From Flavobacterium sp. CF108 (GTDB lineage Bacteria > Bacteroidota > Bacteroidia > Flavobacteriales > Flavobacteriaceae), in contig NZ_FQWW01000008.1 in assembly GCF_900129795.1 (NCBI RefSeq), positions 135,480-199,479 of the forward strand: a stretch of 64,000 bases of DNA, read 5' to 3'. A program made the position numbers and the translations under genes. Under the pieces are notes generated by a model, which ran no database searches, was not told the DNA's origin, and saw only the letters and a list, made by a program, of their open reading frames with translations. Of this stretch, positions 1-7,545 are shown one piece after another. The first letter of the stretch is position 1. Each line of letters begins with the position of its first letter.

Positions 1-33
1 GGATTCAAAAGTAATTTTGAAAAGAAAATTATA

Positions 34-2472
34 TTAAAGTTCTGACTTTAAATTTATTTTACCTTTCTGAAGCCCTTTACCTGTTACTTCCAATTGGATT
101 GCACCTGCAGTTTTGACTGCTTTAACCAGGACCACAAGTTTACCGCTGAAAAGCTTCATTTTATTCTGGTGAAATATTTCTAATGATGTGGCATCACCAT
201 TACATGCTGCTCTGTAAGTGGCGGCTCCGGTTACTTTAAATTGTAATTCATTAACAGCTGTAGGACACGGAATTCCATTTTTATCTACTACTGAAACCGT
301 TACAAAAGATATATCTTCACCATCAGCTTTGATAGTTTGGCGATCTGCGTCGAGCACAATTTTATATGGATCTCCAGCAGTTTTAATCTCGTTTTCTGCT
401 GCTATTTTTCCATTTGAATCAAATGCTGTTACTTTTACAGTTCCAGGTTCATATTTTACATCATTCCACATTAAACGATAACGATTCTGCGGACTTGAAT
501 TATTTTTTTTCTGTACTCCCATACTTTTTCCATTTACAAAAAGCTCAGCGCTGTCGTAATTGGTGTAAACGAAAACCGGAGTAATTTCGCCTTCTCTTCC
601 TTTCCAGTTCCAATGTGGCAGAATATGAAGCGTTTTATCCGTTGTATTCCATCTGCTTCTGTAAAGATAAAAACGGTCTTTAGGAAGTCCAGCCAAATCA
701 GAAATCCCAAAATAAGAACTTCTTGATGGCCATTTTTCGTCATAAGGCGTTGGTTCTCCTAAATAATCAAAACCTGTCCAGACAAATTCGCCAATAACCC
801 ACGGTTTGTCATCCTGAAGTACAAAATCTTCATCTGGAACATTGGACCAACTGCAAGCTTCAAGATCATAAGACGAACATTGAAAATCATCATATTGTTT
901 TTCTTTTTGCTGCACAACCGGAAATTTATAAATTCCTCTTGAACTTACTGTTGAAGCAGTTTCTGAACCTAAAATAAATCCTTGTGGGAATGATTTATAA
1001 GCTTCTTCATAAAGATGAACTCTGTAATTCAATCCGGGAACATCTAATAAAGATCCAAAACCGGATGCCATAGTCTGTTTTACCTGATCCATTCCCACCG
1101 TTACAGGGCGCGTAGGATCTTCTCTATGAAAAACATCCTGCAAAAACTTCGCTCTTGTCAAACCCTCGGCTCCGTATTGATCGGGAACTTCGTTTCCTGA
1201 ACTCCACATTACAATACAAGGATGATTGCGTGTCGCTCTCACTAAATTCACAATATCTTTTTCTGCATATTCTTCAAAAAAGCGGTGATATCCGTTTTGT
1301 ACTTTTGGCTTTGCCCATTCATCAAAACTTTCTGCAAGAAACATAAACCCTATTTCGTCAGCCAATTCAAGTTGTTCAAAAGAAGGCATATTATGAGAAC
1401 TGCGAATTGCATTACATCCCATATCTTTTAGAATCGTCAACTGTCTGCGAAGTGCTGCTTTGTTTACAGCCGCACCAAGAGGCCCCAAATCATGATGAAG
1501 ACAAACTCCTTTAAATTTTGTCACTTTACCATTAAGGCTAAATCCTTTATTGGGTTCGTATTTAATAAATCGTATACCAAATTTTATGTTTTGTTCGTCT
1601 TTTAAAGTTCCGTCGGACGCATATAATTTGGTTACTGCCGTATATAAATAAGGTGTTTCAGGACTCCATAAATGAGGGTTTGCAACTGACATTATTTGAT
1701 GGAATTTTCCACCCTTAATTTCTGTATCTTTCTGTGTTGCTACTACATTATTATCGGCATCTTTTATTTGGGTTACCATCGCCCCATTACTGCCAATAAC
1801 CTCAGCTTTAATATCAACAATAGCATTATCCGCTTTCATTTCCGGAGTCGTAATAAAAGTGCCCCATTGTACAAAACTTTCCTCCTCTTTTACTTCAATG
1901 CTAACTTTTCTATAAAGACCTGCACCGGGATACCATCTTGAAGAAAATGGCAAATTGGTCAATTTTACAGCCAATACATTTTCTGAACCTACTTTGAGAT
2001 CGTTGGTAATATCGATATAAAAATAGCTGTATCCGTAACCCCAATTTCCTATTTTTTTTCCATTCAAATAAACCTGAGGTTCACTCATTGCGCCTTCAAA
2101 AATAAGAAGTGCTTTTTTTCCTTTTTTAAATTCCGGAAGCGAAAATGTATTGCGATACCAGCCTGTTCCAATATGCGGAAGTGCTCCGGTACGACCCGTT
2201 TTTTCGGTAGGAATTTTTTCTCCGTTTTGTTCAATTGCCGAAACTTGTTTATCCCATTCTTTATCAAAAGGTCCGTAAATTGCCCAATCGTGAGGAACAC
2301 TAACTTTTTCCCATTTTGAAGCATCAAAATCTACAGAAAAAGCATCTCCTTTTACTGCTGCAGAAAAGCGCCAGTTATCTTTTAAAATAACTGTAGTGGA
2401 TTGTGACATCATTTTTCCAGACGAAAAAACAAGTAGAAATAAGAAGAATATTGATCTAAAAATTAATTTCAT
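34..2472 (-). CDS. GH2 beta-galactosidase (DUF4982-type), secreted
   Basis: Predicted exo-beta-galactosidase that would release galactose from galacto-oligosaccharides in the periplasm. From the chosen start the protein has 812 residues. A hydrophobic signal segment is followed by the GH2 sugar-binding, Ig-like and TIM-barrel domains. The acid/base motif SSGNEVPD puts Glu near residue 428, and ILGSETA puts the likely nucleophile Glu near 504. GEFVWTGFDYLGEPTPY and a DUF4982-like segment (about 620-690) follow, then a C-terminal Ig-like domain. An in-frame ATG 24 bases upstream exists, but it adds a charged stretch before the signal peptide and runs into an inverted repeat, so the inner ATG at 2472 is preferred. 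It is the last gene of the minus-strand galactan locus, after two GH53 genes, which fits a role in finishing galactan depolymerisation. Family is clear; beta-galactose specificity is inferred from context. Confidence 0.9.
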   Translation of the reverse strand: MKLIFRSIFFLFLLVFSSGKMMSQSTTVILKDNWRFSAAVKGDAFSVDFDASKWEKVSVPHDWAIYGPFDKEWDKQVSAIEQNGEKIPTEKTGRTGALPHIGTGWYRNTFSLPEFKKGKKALLIFEGAMSEPQVYLNGKKIGNWGYGYSYFYIDITNDLKVGSENVLAVKLTNLPFSSRWYPGAGLYRKVSIEVKEEESFVQWGTFITTPEMKADNAIVDIKAEVIGSNGAMVTQIKDADNNVVATQKDTEIKGGKFHQIMSVANPHLWSPETPYLYTAVTKLYASDGTLKDEQNIKFGIRFIKYEPNKGFSLNGKVTKFKGVCLHHDLGPLGAAVNKAALRRQLTILKDMGCNAIRSSHNMPSFEQLELADEIGFMFLAESFDEWAKPKVQNGYHRFFEEYAEKDIVNLVRATRNHPCIVMWSSGNEVPDQYGAEGLTRAKFLQDVFHREDPTRPVTVGMDQVKQTMASGFGSLLDVPGLNYRVHLYEEAYKSFPQGFILGSETASTVSSRGIYKFPVVQQKEKQYDDFQCSSYDLEACSWSNVPDEDFVLQDDKPWVIGEFVWTGFDYLGEPTPYDEKWPSRSSYFGISDLAGLPKDRFYLYRSRWNTTDKTLHILPHWNWKGREGEITPVFVYTNYDSAELFVNGKSMGVQKKNNSSPQNRYRLMWNDVKYEPGTVKVTAFDSNGKIAAENEIKTAGDPYKIVLDADRQTIKADGEDISFVTVSVVDKNGIPCPTAVNELQFKVTGAATYRAACNGDATSLEIFHQNKMKLFSGKLVVLVKAVKTAGAIQLEVTGKGLQKGKINLKSEL

Positions 2473-2491
2473 TTTCTGTTTTAATTTTTTC

Positions 2492-2544
2492 ACCATTAAG
2501 ACATTAAGATAATTTAGCTTTATGAAACTTAATATCTTAATGGT
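2492..2544. repeat. Imperfect inverted repeat between GH53 and GH2
   Basis: The 17-base arms at 2492-2508 and 2528-2544 are complementary with one mismatch and separated by 19 bases. The element lies immediately upstream of the GH2 start and could form a hairpin in the polycistronic transcript. Similar palindromes appear elsewhere in the window. Confidence 0.7.
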
Positions 2545-2550
2545 AAAATT

Positions 2551-2611
2551 TAATTTTTAATTTTTAATTTTTAATTTTTAATTTTTAATTTTTAATTTTT
2601 AATTTTTAATT
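2551..2611. repeat. Heptanucleotide tandem repeat (AATTTTT)n
   Basis: About eight to nine perfect tandem copies of the 7-base unit AATTTTT sit between the first GH53 stop and the GH2 start. The unit is not a multiple of three and lies outside coding sequence. Length variation would therefore alter leader spacing rather than reading frame. Confidence 0.85.
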
Positions 2612-2621
2612 AAAGAAATAT

Positions 2622-3653
2622 TTATTCTTTAAAAGCATCCAATGCCGGCGAAGGTTTTCCGTCAGAAAGCCAAGCATTAAGTTGATAACCGCTCCAGCTT
2701 TTTTCGCCTTGTGGTTCCCAATAAATAACTCCTAAACCTTTATTATTAGGCACACTTTTTACCGCTTTTATAGTAGCTTCAAGCATTTCTTTGGTGTTTT
2801 GTACTTGTTCAAAATCTCCGCCAACTTCAACAACCATAACTTCTTTATTGTATCGTGAAGCCATATCTTTTAGATTATTTTCTAAATCTAAAATCGTGCT
2901 TTGATAATCGGTTTTGATCCAATATGGATAATAGGACAATCCAATTACATCATATTTTACCTTATTTTCAGTCGCTTTATCAAAAAACCATCTGAATTTT
3001 TCACTTTTATTTCCTTCATCTAAGTGAACAATTACTTTAATTTTTGGGTCGATAGCTTTTGTCGCTTCATATCCTTTATCAAGTAATTGTGCTAACTGAC
3101 TAAAATTGTCTGTGCTGCCTTCCGGCCAAAGCATACCGCCCGGAATTTCATTTCCTACCTGAACCCATTCCGGAGTTACTCCGGCTTTTTTCAACAGTTT
3201 CAAAACATCATAAGTATGCTGATAAACATCGGTCAACAATTCCGGAAAAGAATGTTTTGCCCATGCCGCAGGTTTATTTTGTTTGCCGGGATCTGCCCAT
3301 GAATCGCTGTAATGAAAATCGATCATGATACGCATTCCCATTTTTTGCGCGCGAACCGCCATGACAACTGTTTCTTGGGGACTACAGTGTCCGCTGGCTT
3401 TATCATCATTGGGGTTTACCCAAACGCGCAAACGAATGGTATTTATTCCGCGGTCTTTTAATAATTGCAGACAGTCTTTTTGAGAACCGTCTGCATCATA
3501 AAATTTATAACCTGTTGCTTCCATTTGCGGCAGCCAGCCTACATCTGCTCCGTTTGAAAAGGAGTTTTTTTCGCTGATCATTTTTGATTTACACGAAGTA
3601 AAAGCAATACCAATCAGCATTAAAAAAGAGGCAATTTTAAATATTTTTTTCAT
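2622..3653 (-). CDS. GH53 endo-beta-1,4-galactanase lipoprotein, divergent copy
   Basis: Arabinogalactan endo-beta-1,4-galactanase family protein of 343 residues, expected to cut the beta-1,4-galactan backbone of type I arabinogalactan. A lipoprotein signal ends at Cys21 (FTSC). GH53 hallmarks are WLPQME, FHYSDSWADPGKQ (about 113-125), QVGNEI with acid/base Glu169, and GLSYYPYW. The second catalytic position is in VVEVGGDF (Glu276), where the tandem neighbour has the family-typical ETAYPF. The aromatic/proline subsite signature after the nucleophile is therefore changed. It starts 3 bases from the stop of the upstream GH53 and is surely co-transcribed with it. Family assignment is firm. The altered motif may mean a different chain-length or linkage preference. 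Confidence 0.92.
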   Translation of the reverse strand: MKKIFKIASFLMLIGIAFTSCKSKMISEKNSFSNGADVGWLPQMEATGYKFYDADGSQKDCLQLLKDRGINTIRLRVWVNPNDDKASGHCSPQETVVMAVRAQKMGMRIMIDFHYSDSWADPGKQNKPAAWAKHSFPELLTDVYQHTYDVLKLLKKAGVTPEWVQVGNEIPGGMLWPEGSTDNFSQLAQLLDKGYEATKAIDPKIKVIVHLDEGNKSEKFRWFFDKATENKVKYDVIGLSYYPYWIKTDYQSTILDLENNLKDMASRYNKEVMVVEVGGDFEQVQNTKEMLEATIKAVKSVPNNKGLGVIYWEPQGEKSWSGYQLNAWLSDGKPSPALDAFKE

Positions 3654-3656
3654 GTT

Positions 3657-4754
3657 TTAGTCTTTACTGAAAGCTTGCATTACTGATAAGGCATTGTTAT
3701 CAAAACTGTATAAAGCCTGATTTTCGAATGTTGAACCGCTTTGAGATTGCGGTCCTTTAAAAGCAACCCACTCGCCTCCCCAATACGCAAATCCTTGTCC
3801 GAATTCTGATGTTTTTACTAGGTTTTTAATATCCATAACAAAAGTTCTTTGTCCGGCAGGGGTTGCAGGATATCCCGGAACTAACTGATCATTTGTACCT
3901 ACAATATTGTTAGTCTGATCATTGTGCAATAAGGTAAATGGATATGCGGTTTCTGCAATCAGGACTTTTTTACTGAATTTCTTTCCTAAAGCATTAATAG
4001 TATTTTTTACTTCTGTTAAATCTTTACCGTGCCAAACAGGATAATAAGATAATCCGATATAATCGTAATCAACACTTTTCATTTTGTTAAAAAACCAATC
4101 TGTCCCGCCGCCATTTACACCAGCATAATGAATCATTATTTTTGTGTTTGGCGATTTACTGCGAACCGCTGCGCTTGCAGCACTTAATATTGCAATACAT
4201 TGTTGTTCATTACTGATTAAGTTTCCTTGCGGCCATAATAATCCACTATTGATTTCATTACCAATTTGAATAATATCAGGATTGATTTCTGAAATTATTG
4301 TTGACGTATAAGAAGTGACTGCAGATTTTAAATCAGTAAAATTTAAATTTTTCCATTCTTCAGGAGTCGTCTGAACGCCAGGATCGGCCCAATTGTCAGA
4401 ATAATGAACCGTAAGCCAGACTCTTAAACCTGCCTGTCTTGCTTTTTGAGCCAGTTGTTTTACTTCGGTTAAACCAGAACGACCGTTTACAGGATTTTTC
4501 CATAAACGAATTCGGACTGTATTACAACCTGCATTTTTTAGTGTTGTCAGCATTCCTTCGGCTTTGCCGTTGCTGTAAAATTTAGTTCCTAAAGATTCCA
4601 TTTGAGGAAGAAAAGAAACATCTGATGCTCTGATAAAAGTATCACTTGCATCTGGTGGGTTAACAGCTGCAGCTTCGTCAGCATCATTGCCTGAGCATGA
4701 AAATTGAATTACAGTTATGGCAAGTAACCCAAGAATTTTTATATATTTTTTCAT
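3657..4754 (-). CDS. GH53 endo-beta-1,4-galactanase lipoprotein
   Basis: Second GH53 galactanase, 365 residues, with a lipoprotein signal ending at Cys20 (QFSC). A short acidic linker and the catalytic barrel follow: FLPQMESLG, HYSDNWADPG (about 117-126), QIGNEINSG with acid/base Glu167, GLSYYPVWHG, and LIAETAYPF with nucleophile Glu268. These are the canonical GH53 residues, so this copy is the better candidate for the main endo-galactanase. The lipid anchor suggests the outer membrane, but no acidic export signal could be checked. It follows SusE after an 84-base gap containing a terminator-like hairpin and is nearly contiguous with the next GH53, which suggests tandem duplication followed by divergence. 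Confidence 0.94.
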   Translation of the reverse strand: MKKYIKILGLLAITVIQFSCSGNDADEAAAVNPPDASDTFIRASDVSFLPQMESLGTKFYSNGKAEGMLTTLKNAGCNTVRIRLWKNPVNGRSGLTEVKQLAQKARQAGLRVWLTVHYSDNWADPGVQTTPEEWKNLNFTDLKSAVTSYTSTIISEINPDIIQIGNEINSGLLWPQGNLISNEQQCIAILSAASAAVRSKSPNTKIMIHYAGVNGGGTDWFFNKMKSVDYDYIGLSYYPVWHGKDLTEVKNTINALGKKFSKKVLIAETAYPFTLLHNDQTNNIVGTNDQLVPGYPATPAGQRTFVMDIKNLVKTSEFGQGFAYWGGEWVAFKGPQSQSGSTFENQALYSFDNNALSVMQAFSKD

Positions 4755-4792
4755 AATATGAATTGTAGTTAGTGAAATTTTGAATTTAAAGA

Positions 4793-4820
4793 AGAAGCCT
4801 CAAAATAAGCTGAGGCTTCT
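4793..4820 (-). terminator. Hairpin between SusE and GH53 genes (attenuator or terminator)
   Basis: A perfect 10-base stem (4793-4802 with 4811-4820, AGAAGCCTCA/TGAGGCTTCT) with an 8-base loop lies just after the SusE stop on the minus strand. It is followed in transcript sense by a weakly T-rich run. It could stop part of the transcription, giving more SusCDE than enzymes, or stabilise the upstream message. Confidence 0.7.
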
Positions 4821-4838
4821 CTTATTTTTTAATTCAAT

Positions 4839-5906
4839 TTATGGAGTTGATATGAACATATAACGACCGTCTAAGTCATTGAACCAAATTTCATATTTTC
4901 CAGCTTCTACAATAATGTCACCACCATTATCTCCCCAGCTTACATCCCAGCTGTTGTTTGCTTTGAATTTCATTTTTCCGGCTTTTAAAGTTTGCGTAAC
5001 TTTCCAGATATGGGCATCAAAATCAGATTTCACTAAAGGAACTTCAGTATTCCAACCTGTATCATCGCCTGTTAATACAGATCCTGTCAAACCAATTGTT
5101 GCATACGTTGTCATTGGTCCTGTATAAGGTGTGATTTTGTATGTTAATTCTTCCAGATTAAGTTCAAAACTATAATACCCTGAAGCTGTCGTTGGGAAAA
5201 CTCCCGGATCAGTATCGCTTTCTGTTGCTCTGTATTGTACTTTGGCACCATTTGTTCCGTAAGCCGGAGCCCAGAAACCAATTTGCTCGATTAATTTAAA
5301 ACCATCTTTATTAAAATATCCAGTATAGTAGAACTTTGCATTTTCCTTTGTATCTCTGTAAATTGGCATATTATTGCTCGTTACGCTCCAACCTGCAGCG
5401 GTACCAGGACCAACTAAAAACAAATCAATTTTAGGAAACACACCTCTGTAAGGAGTTAAGTTAATAGTGATTGGCGTAGAAAATTTTGGTTCTGAAAGTG
5501 TTGTTCCAACAGTAGATTTAATTCTCACATCGATTGTTCCTTCAACATCAGCAGTTAAACCAAGTTCAAGGGCTTTTGCATTAAGTTCTGCCACTGTAAT
5601 AGCTGCATGTGTAGACGTAGAAGATGTAATATCTAATGGTGCTGCAAACTCTGTATTACTGGCTGCAAATTGTACTGTATAGGTAACAATTGTTGGGTTT
5701 CCGTAACTTACTTTTTCCCATGTTACAGTCAGGGCAGTATTGTTTGGTGTTTCTTTATTTAAAATAGTAGAAGATCCACTTTCTGGAGTTATGATAGAAA
5801 AAGCAGCTTCCTGAGGTTCTAAAATCATTAAATTTTCTTCGTTTTCACAAGACCAAAATCCTGTAAGTAAAACAACAGCTATAAATAATTTATATATAAG
5901 TTTCAT
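4839..5906 (-). CDS. SusE/SusF-like outer-membrane glycan-binding lipoprotein
   Basis: Surface glycan-binding lipoprotein of 355 residues, probably helping SusCD capture galactan chains. The signal ends at Cys20 (FWSC). Residues 35-150 form a SusE N-terminal Ig-like domain (ALTVTWEKVSYGNPTIVTYTVQFA and the following strands). The C-terminal half (about 160-355) has the two SusE/SusF-type beta-sandwich modules with FLVGPGTAAGWS and GLTGSVLTGDDTGWNTEVPL motifs, ending in EIWFNDLDGRYMFI. The gene follows SusD by 30 bases in the same operon. Family-level call is strong; the ligand is inferred from the GH53 and GH2 genes. Confidence 0.88.
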   Translation of the reverse strand: MKLIYKLFIAVVLLTGFWSCENEENLMILEPQEAAFSIITPESGSSTILNKETPNNTALTVTWEKVSYGNPTIVTYTVQFAASNTEFAAPLDITSSTSTHAAITVAELNAKALELGLTADVEGTIDVRIKSTVGTTLSEPKFSTPITINLTPYRGVFPKIDLFLVGPGTAAGWSVTSNNMPIYRDTKENAKFYYTGYFNKDGFKLIEQIGFWAPAYGTNGAKVQYRATESDTDPGVFPTTASGYYSFELNLEELTYKITPYTGPMTTYATIGLTGSVLTGDDTGWNTEVPLVKSDFDAHIWKVTQTLKAGKMKFKANNSWDVSWGDNGGDIIVEAGKYEIWFNDLDGRYMFISTP

Positions 5907-5936
5907 TTTGTATATCGTTTAAGTTTAAAAAAAGTT

Positions 5937-7535
5937 TTAGTAACCCGTGTTTTGAGTTAAATTTCTATTAGCTCCCAATGATCCTTCCGGAATAGGAAAA
6001 ACACTCATGTAAGAAGGAATAGAGATTCCTTTTGAAGAATTTCCTTTCCATGCCCAATTGTAAGATCCTCCGGTATATTTTCCAAAACGAATTAAATCTT
6101 GTCTTCGGTGTGCTTCCCAGTGTAACTCTCTTGCTCTTTCATCAATTAAAAAATCAAGGGTTAATTCACTTAAAGTAATGTTTCCAACAGTCGAATTACT
6201 ATTGGCTCTTTGTCTTAAAGCATTTACATAATTTAAAGCCTGAGTTGTTGTCCCGTTTCCGCCTCTTAAAGTGGCTTCTGCATACATTAAATAAACATCG
6301 GCTAATCTGAATAATGGAAAATCGGTATCCGCATAAGTAGAACTGATTCCGTTAACTCCTGTGGAAGTTTTATTTGAAAATTTAGATAAAATATAACCTT
6401 GTGTTTTTACACCAATATCTTCAATATCAATAGATCTTTGTTTTCCCGGATCGCCCTGAACTCCTTTTCCTATTGTATTTCTGGTATCCTGACTGAATTT
6501 TGCTCCGTCAAATTTTTGAGCAAATTCTTTTCTGATTCTTAGCGCTCCTGTCCAGCCGCCAATTCCAAAATCGGCACCATTATTTTCCCAGGCACCAATT
6601 TGTCCGTTTGTTAAAACAGTTGTTGCGCCCCAGTTTTGAGAAACTGCTCCATCAGACTGGATTCCGAAAATGATTTCTTGAGAAGTGTTGTTGTCTGCCT
6701 TAAAATTGTCCAGATATTTTGGTTTCAAAGTATAACCGCCATCAATGATTTCGTTACACATTGTAATACAATCATTAAAACGATCCGCCTGAATATATAT
6801 CTGGGCATTCAAATACATTTTAGCCAAAATCATACGCGCCATAGATTGGTCTAATCTTCCGTATTCATTTGTTCTGGGTGCTTTTAAATCTGGTAAAACG
6901 GCTTTTAATTCACTTTCGATAAAATCAAATAATTGCTTTCTGTTAAACTCTGGTCCGGTAAAATTTACAGGATCATTTTCGGTATACATTGGTGCTTTTC
7001 CAAATAAGTCCATCATATTGTAATAAGCATACGCTCTTAAAACGCGGACTTCTTTGCGGTAAAGCTCAATATCAGCTGTATTTGTAATACCTCTTGAACT
7101 TAATTTTTCTGGTGTGCTTTGACGTAAAAACTCGTTTGCATACGATACAGAAACCATGGTTCTGCTAAACATTCCTAAAATAACAGGATTTGCAGGTGTC
7201 CAGATATTACGCTGCAATTCTGCCGTTCCTCCGTCATTTTCATAACTCCAAACCAATTCGTCTGTTGTTAATTCCTGCAAGTATAATAAACATCTTGTAA
7301 ACTGGCTTGTTCCGGCGTCTACACCTTCAAGCGAAGAGTTATCAGGGCCCAAAACTCCTGTCAAGGTTAAATTTCCGTACACTCCGGCAAATGCTTTTTT
7401 GTATCCGTCGGGTGTAGAAAATAGTACATCCGAAGAAAGAACGTCGTCATCTTTCGAAACTACATTTAAATCATCTGTACACGACTGAAAAATTACAGTC
7501 AATGCAGCTATTGTTAGTATTATATATTTTTTCAT
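5937..7535 (-). CDS. SusD-like outer-membrane glycan-binding lipoprotein (galactan locus)
   Basis: SusD/RagB family lipoprotein of 532 residues that caps the SusC channel and binds oligosaccharide. The signal ends at Cys19 (FQSC). Typical SusD signatures are RAYAYYNMMDLFGKAPMYTEND, a tetratricopeptide-like helical core, LFRLADVYLMYAEA and ELHWEAHRRQDLIRFGKYTGG, and the protein ends in the usual PIPEGSLGANRNLTQNTGY. A longer reading frame to 7610 would overlap SusC and begin with non-signal sequence, so the start is placed at 7535, where a signal peptide begins 10 bases after SusC. Confidence 0.95.
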   Translation of the reverse strand: MKKYIILTIAALTVIFQSCTDDLNVVSKDDDVLSSDVLFSTPDGYKKAFAGVYGNLTLTGVLGPDNSSLEGVDAGTSQFTRCLLYLQELTTDELVWSYENDGGTAELQRNIWTPANPVILGMFSRTMVSVSYANEFLRQSTPEKLSSRGITNTADIELYRKEVRVLRAYAYYNMMDLFGKAPMYTENDPVNFTGPEFNRKQLFDFIESELKAVLPDLKAPRTNEYGRLDQSMARMILAKMYLNAQIYIQADRFNDCITMCNEIIDGGYTLKPKYLDNFKADNNTSQEIIFGIQSDGAVSQNWGATTVLTNGQIGAWENNGADFGIGGWTGALRIRKEFAQKFDGAKFSQDTRNTIGKGVQGDPGKQRSIDIEDIGVKTQGYILSKFSNKTSTGVNGISSTYADTDFPLFRLADVYLMYAEATLRGGNGTTTQALNYVNALRQRANSNSTVGNITLSELTLDFLIDERARELHWEAHRRQDLIRFGKYTGGSYNWAWKGNSSKGISIPSYMSVFPIPEGSLGANRNLTQNTGY

Positions 7536-7545
7536 GATTTCGTTA

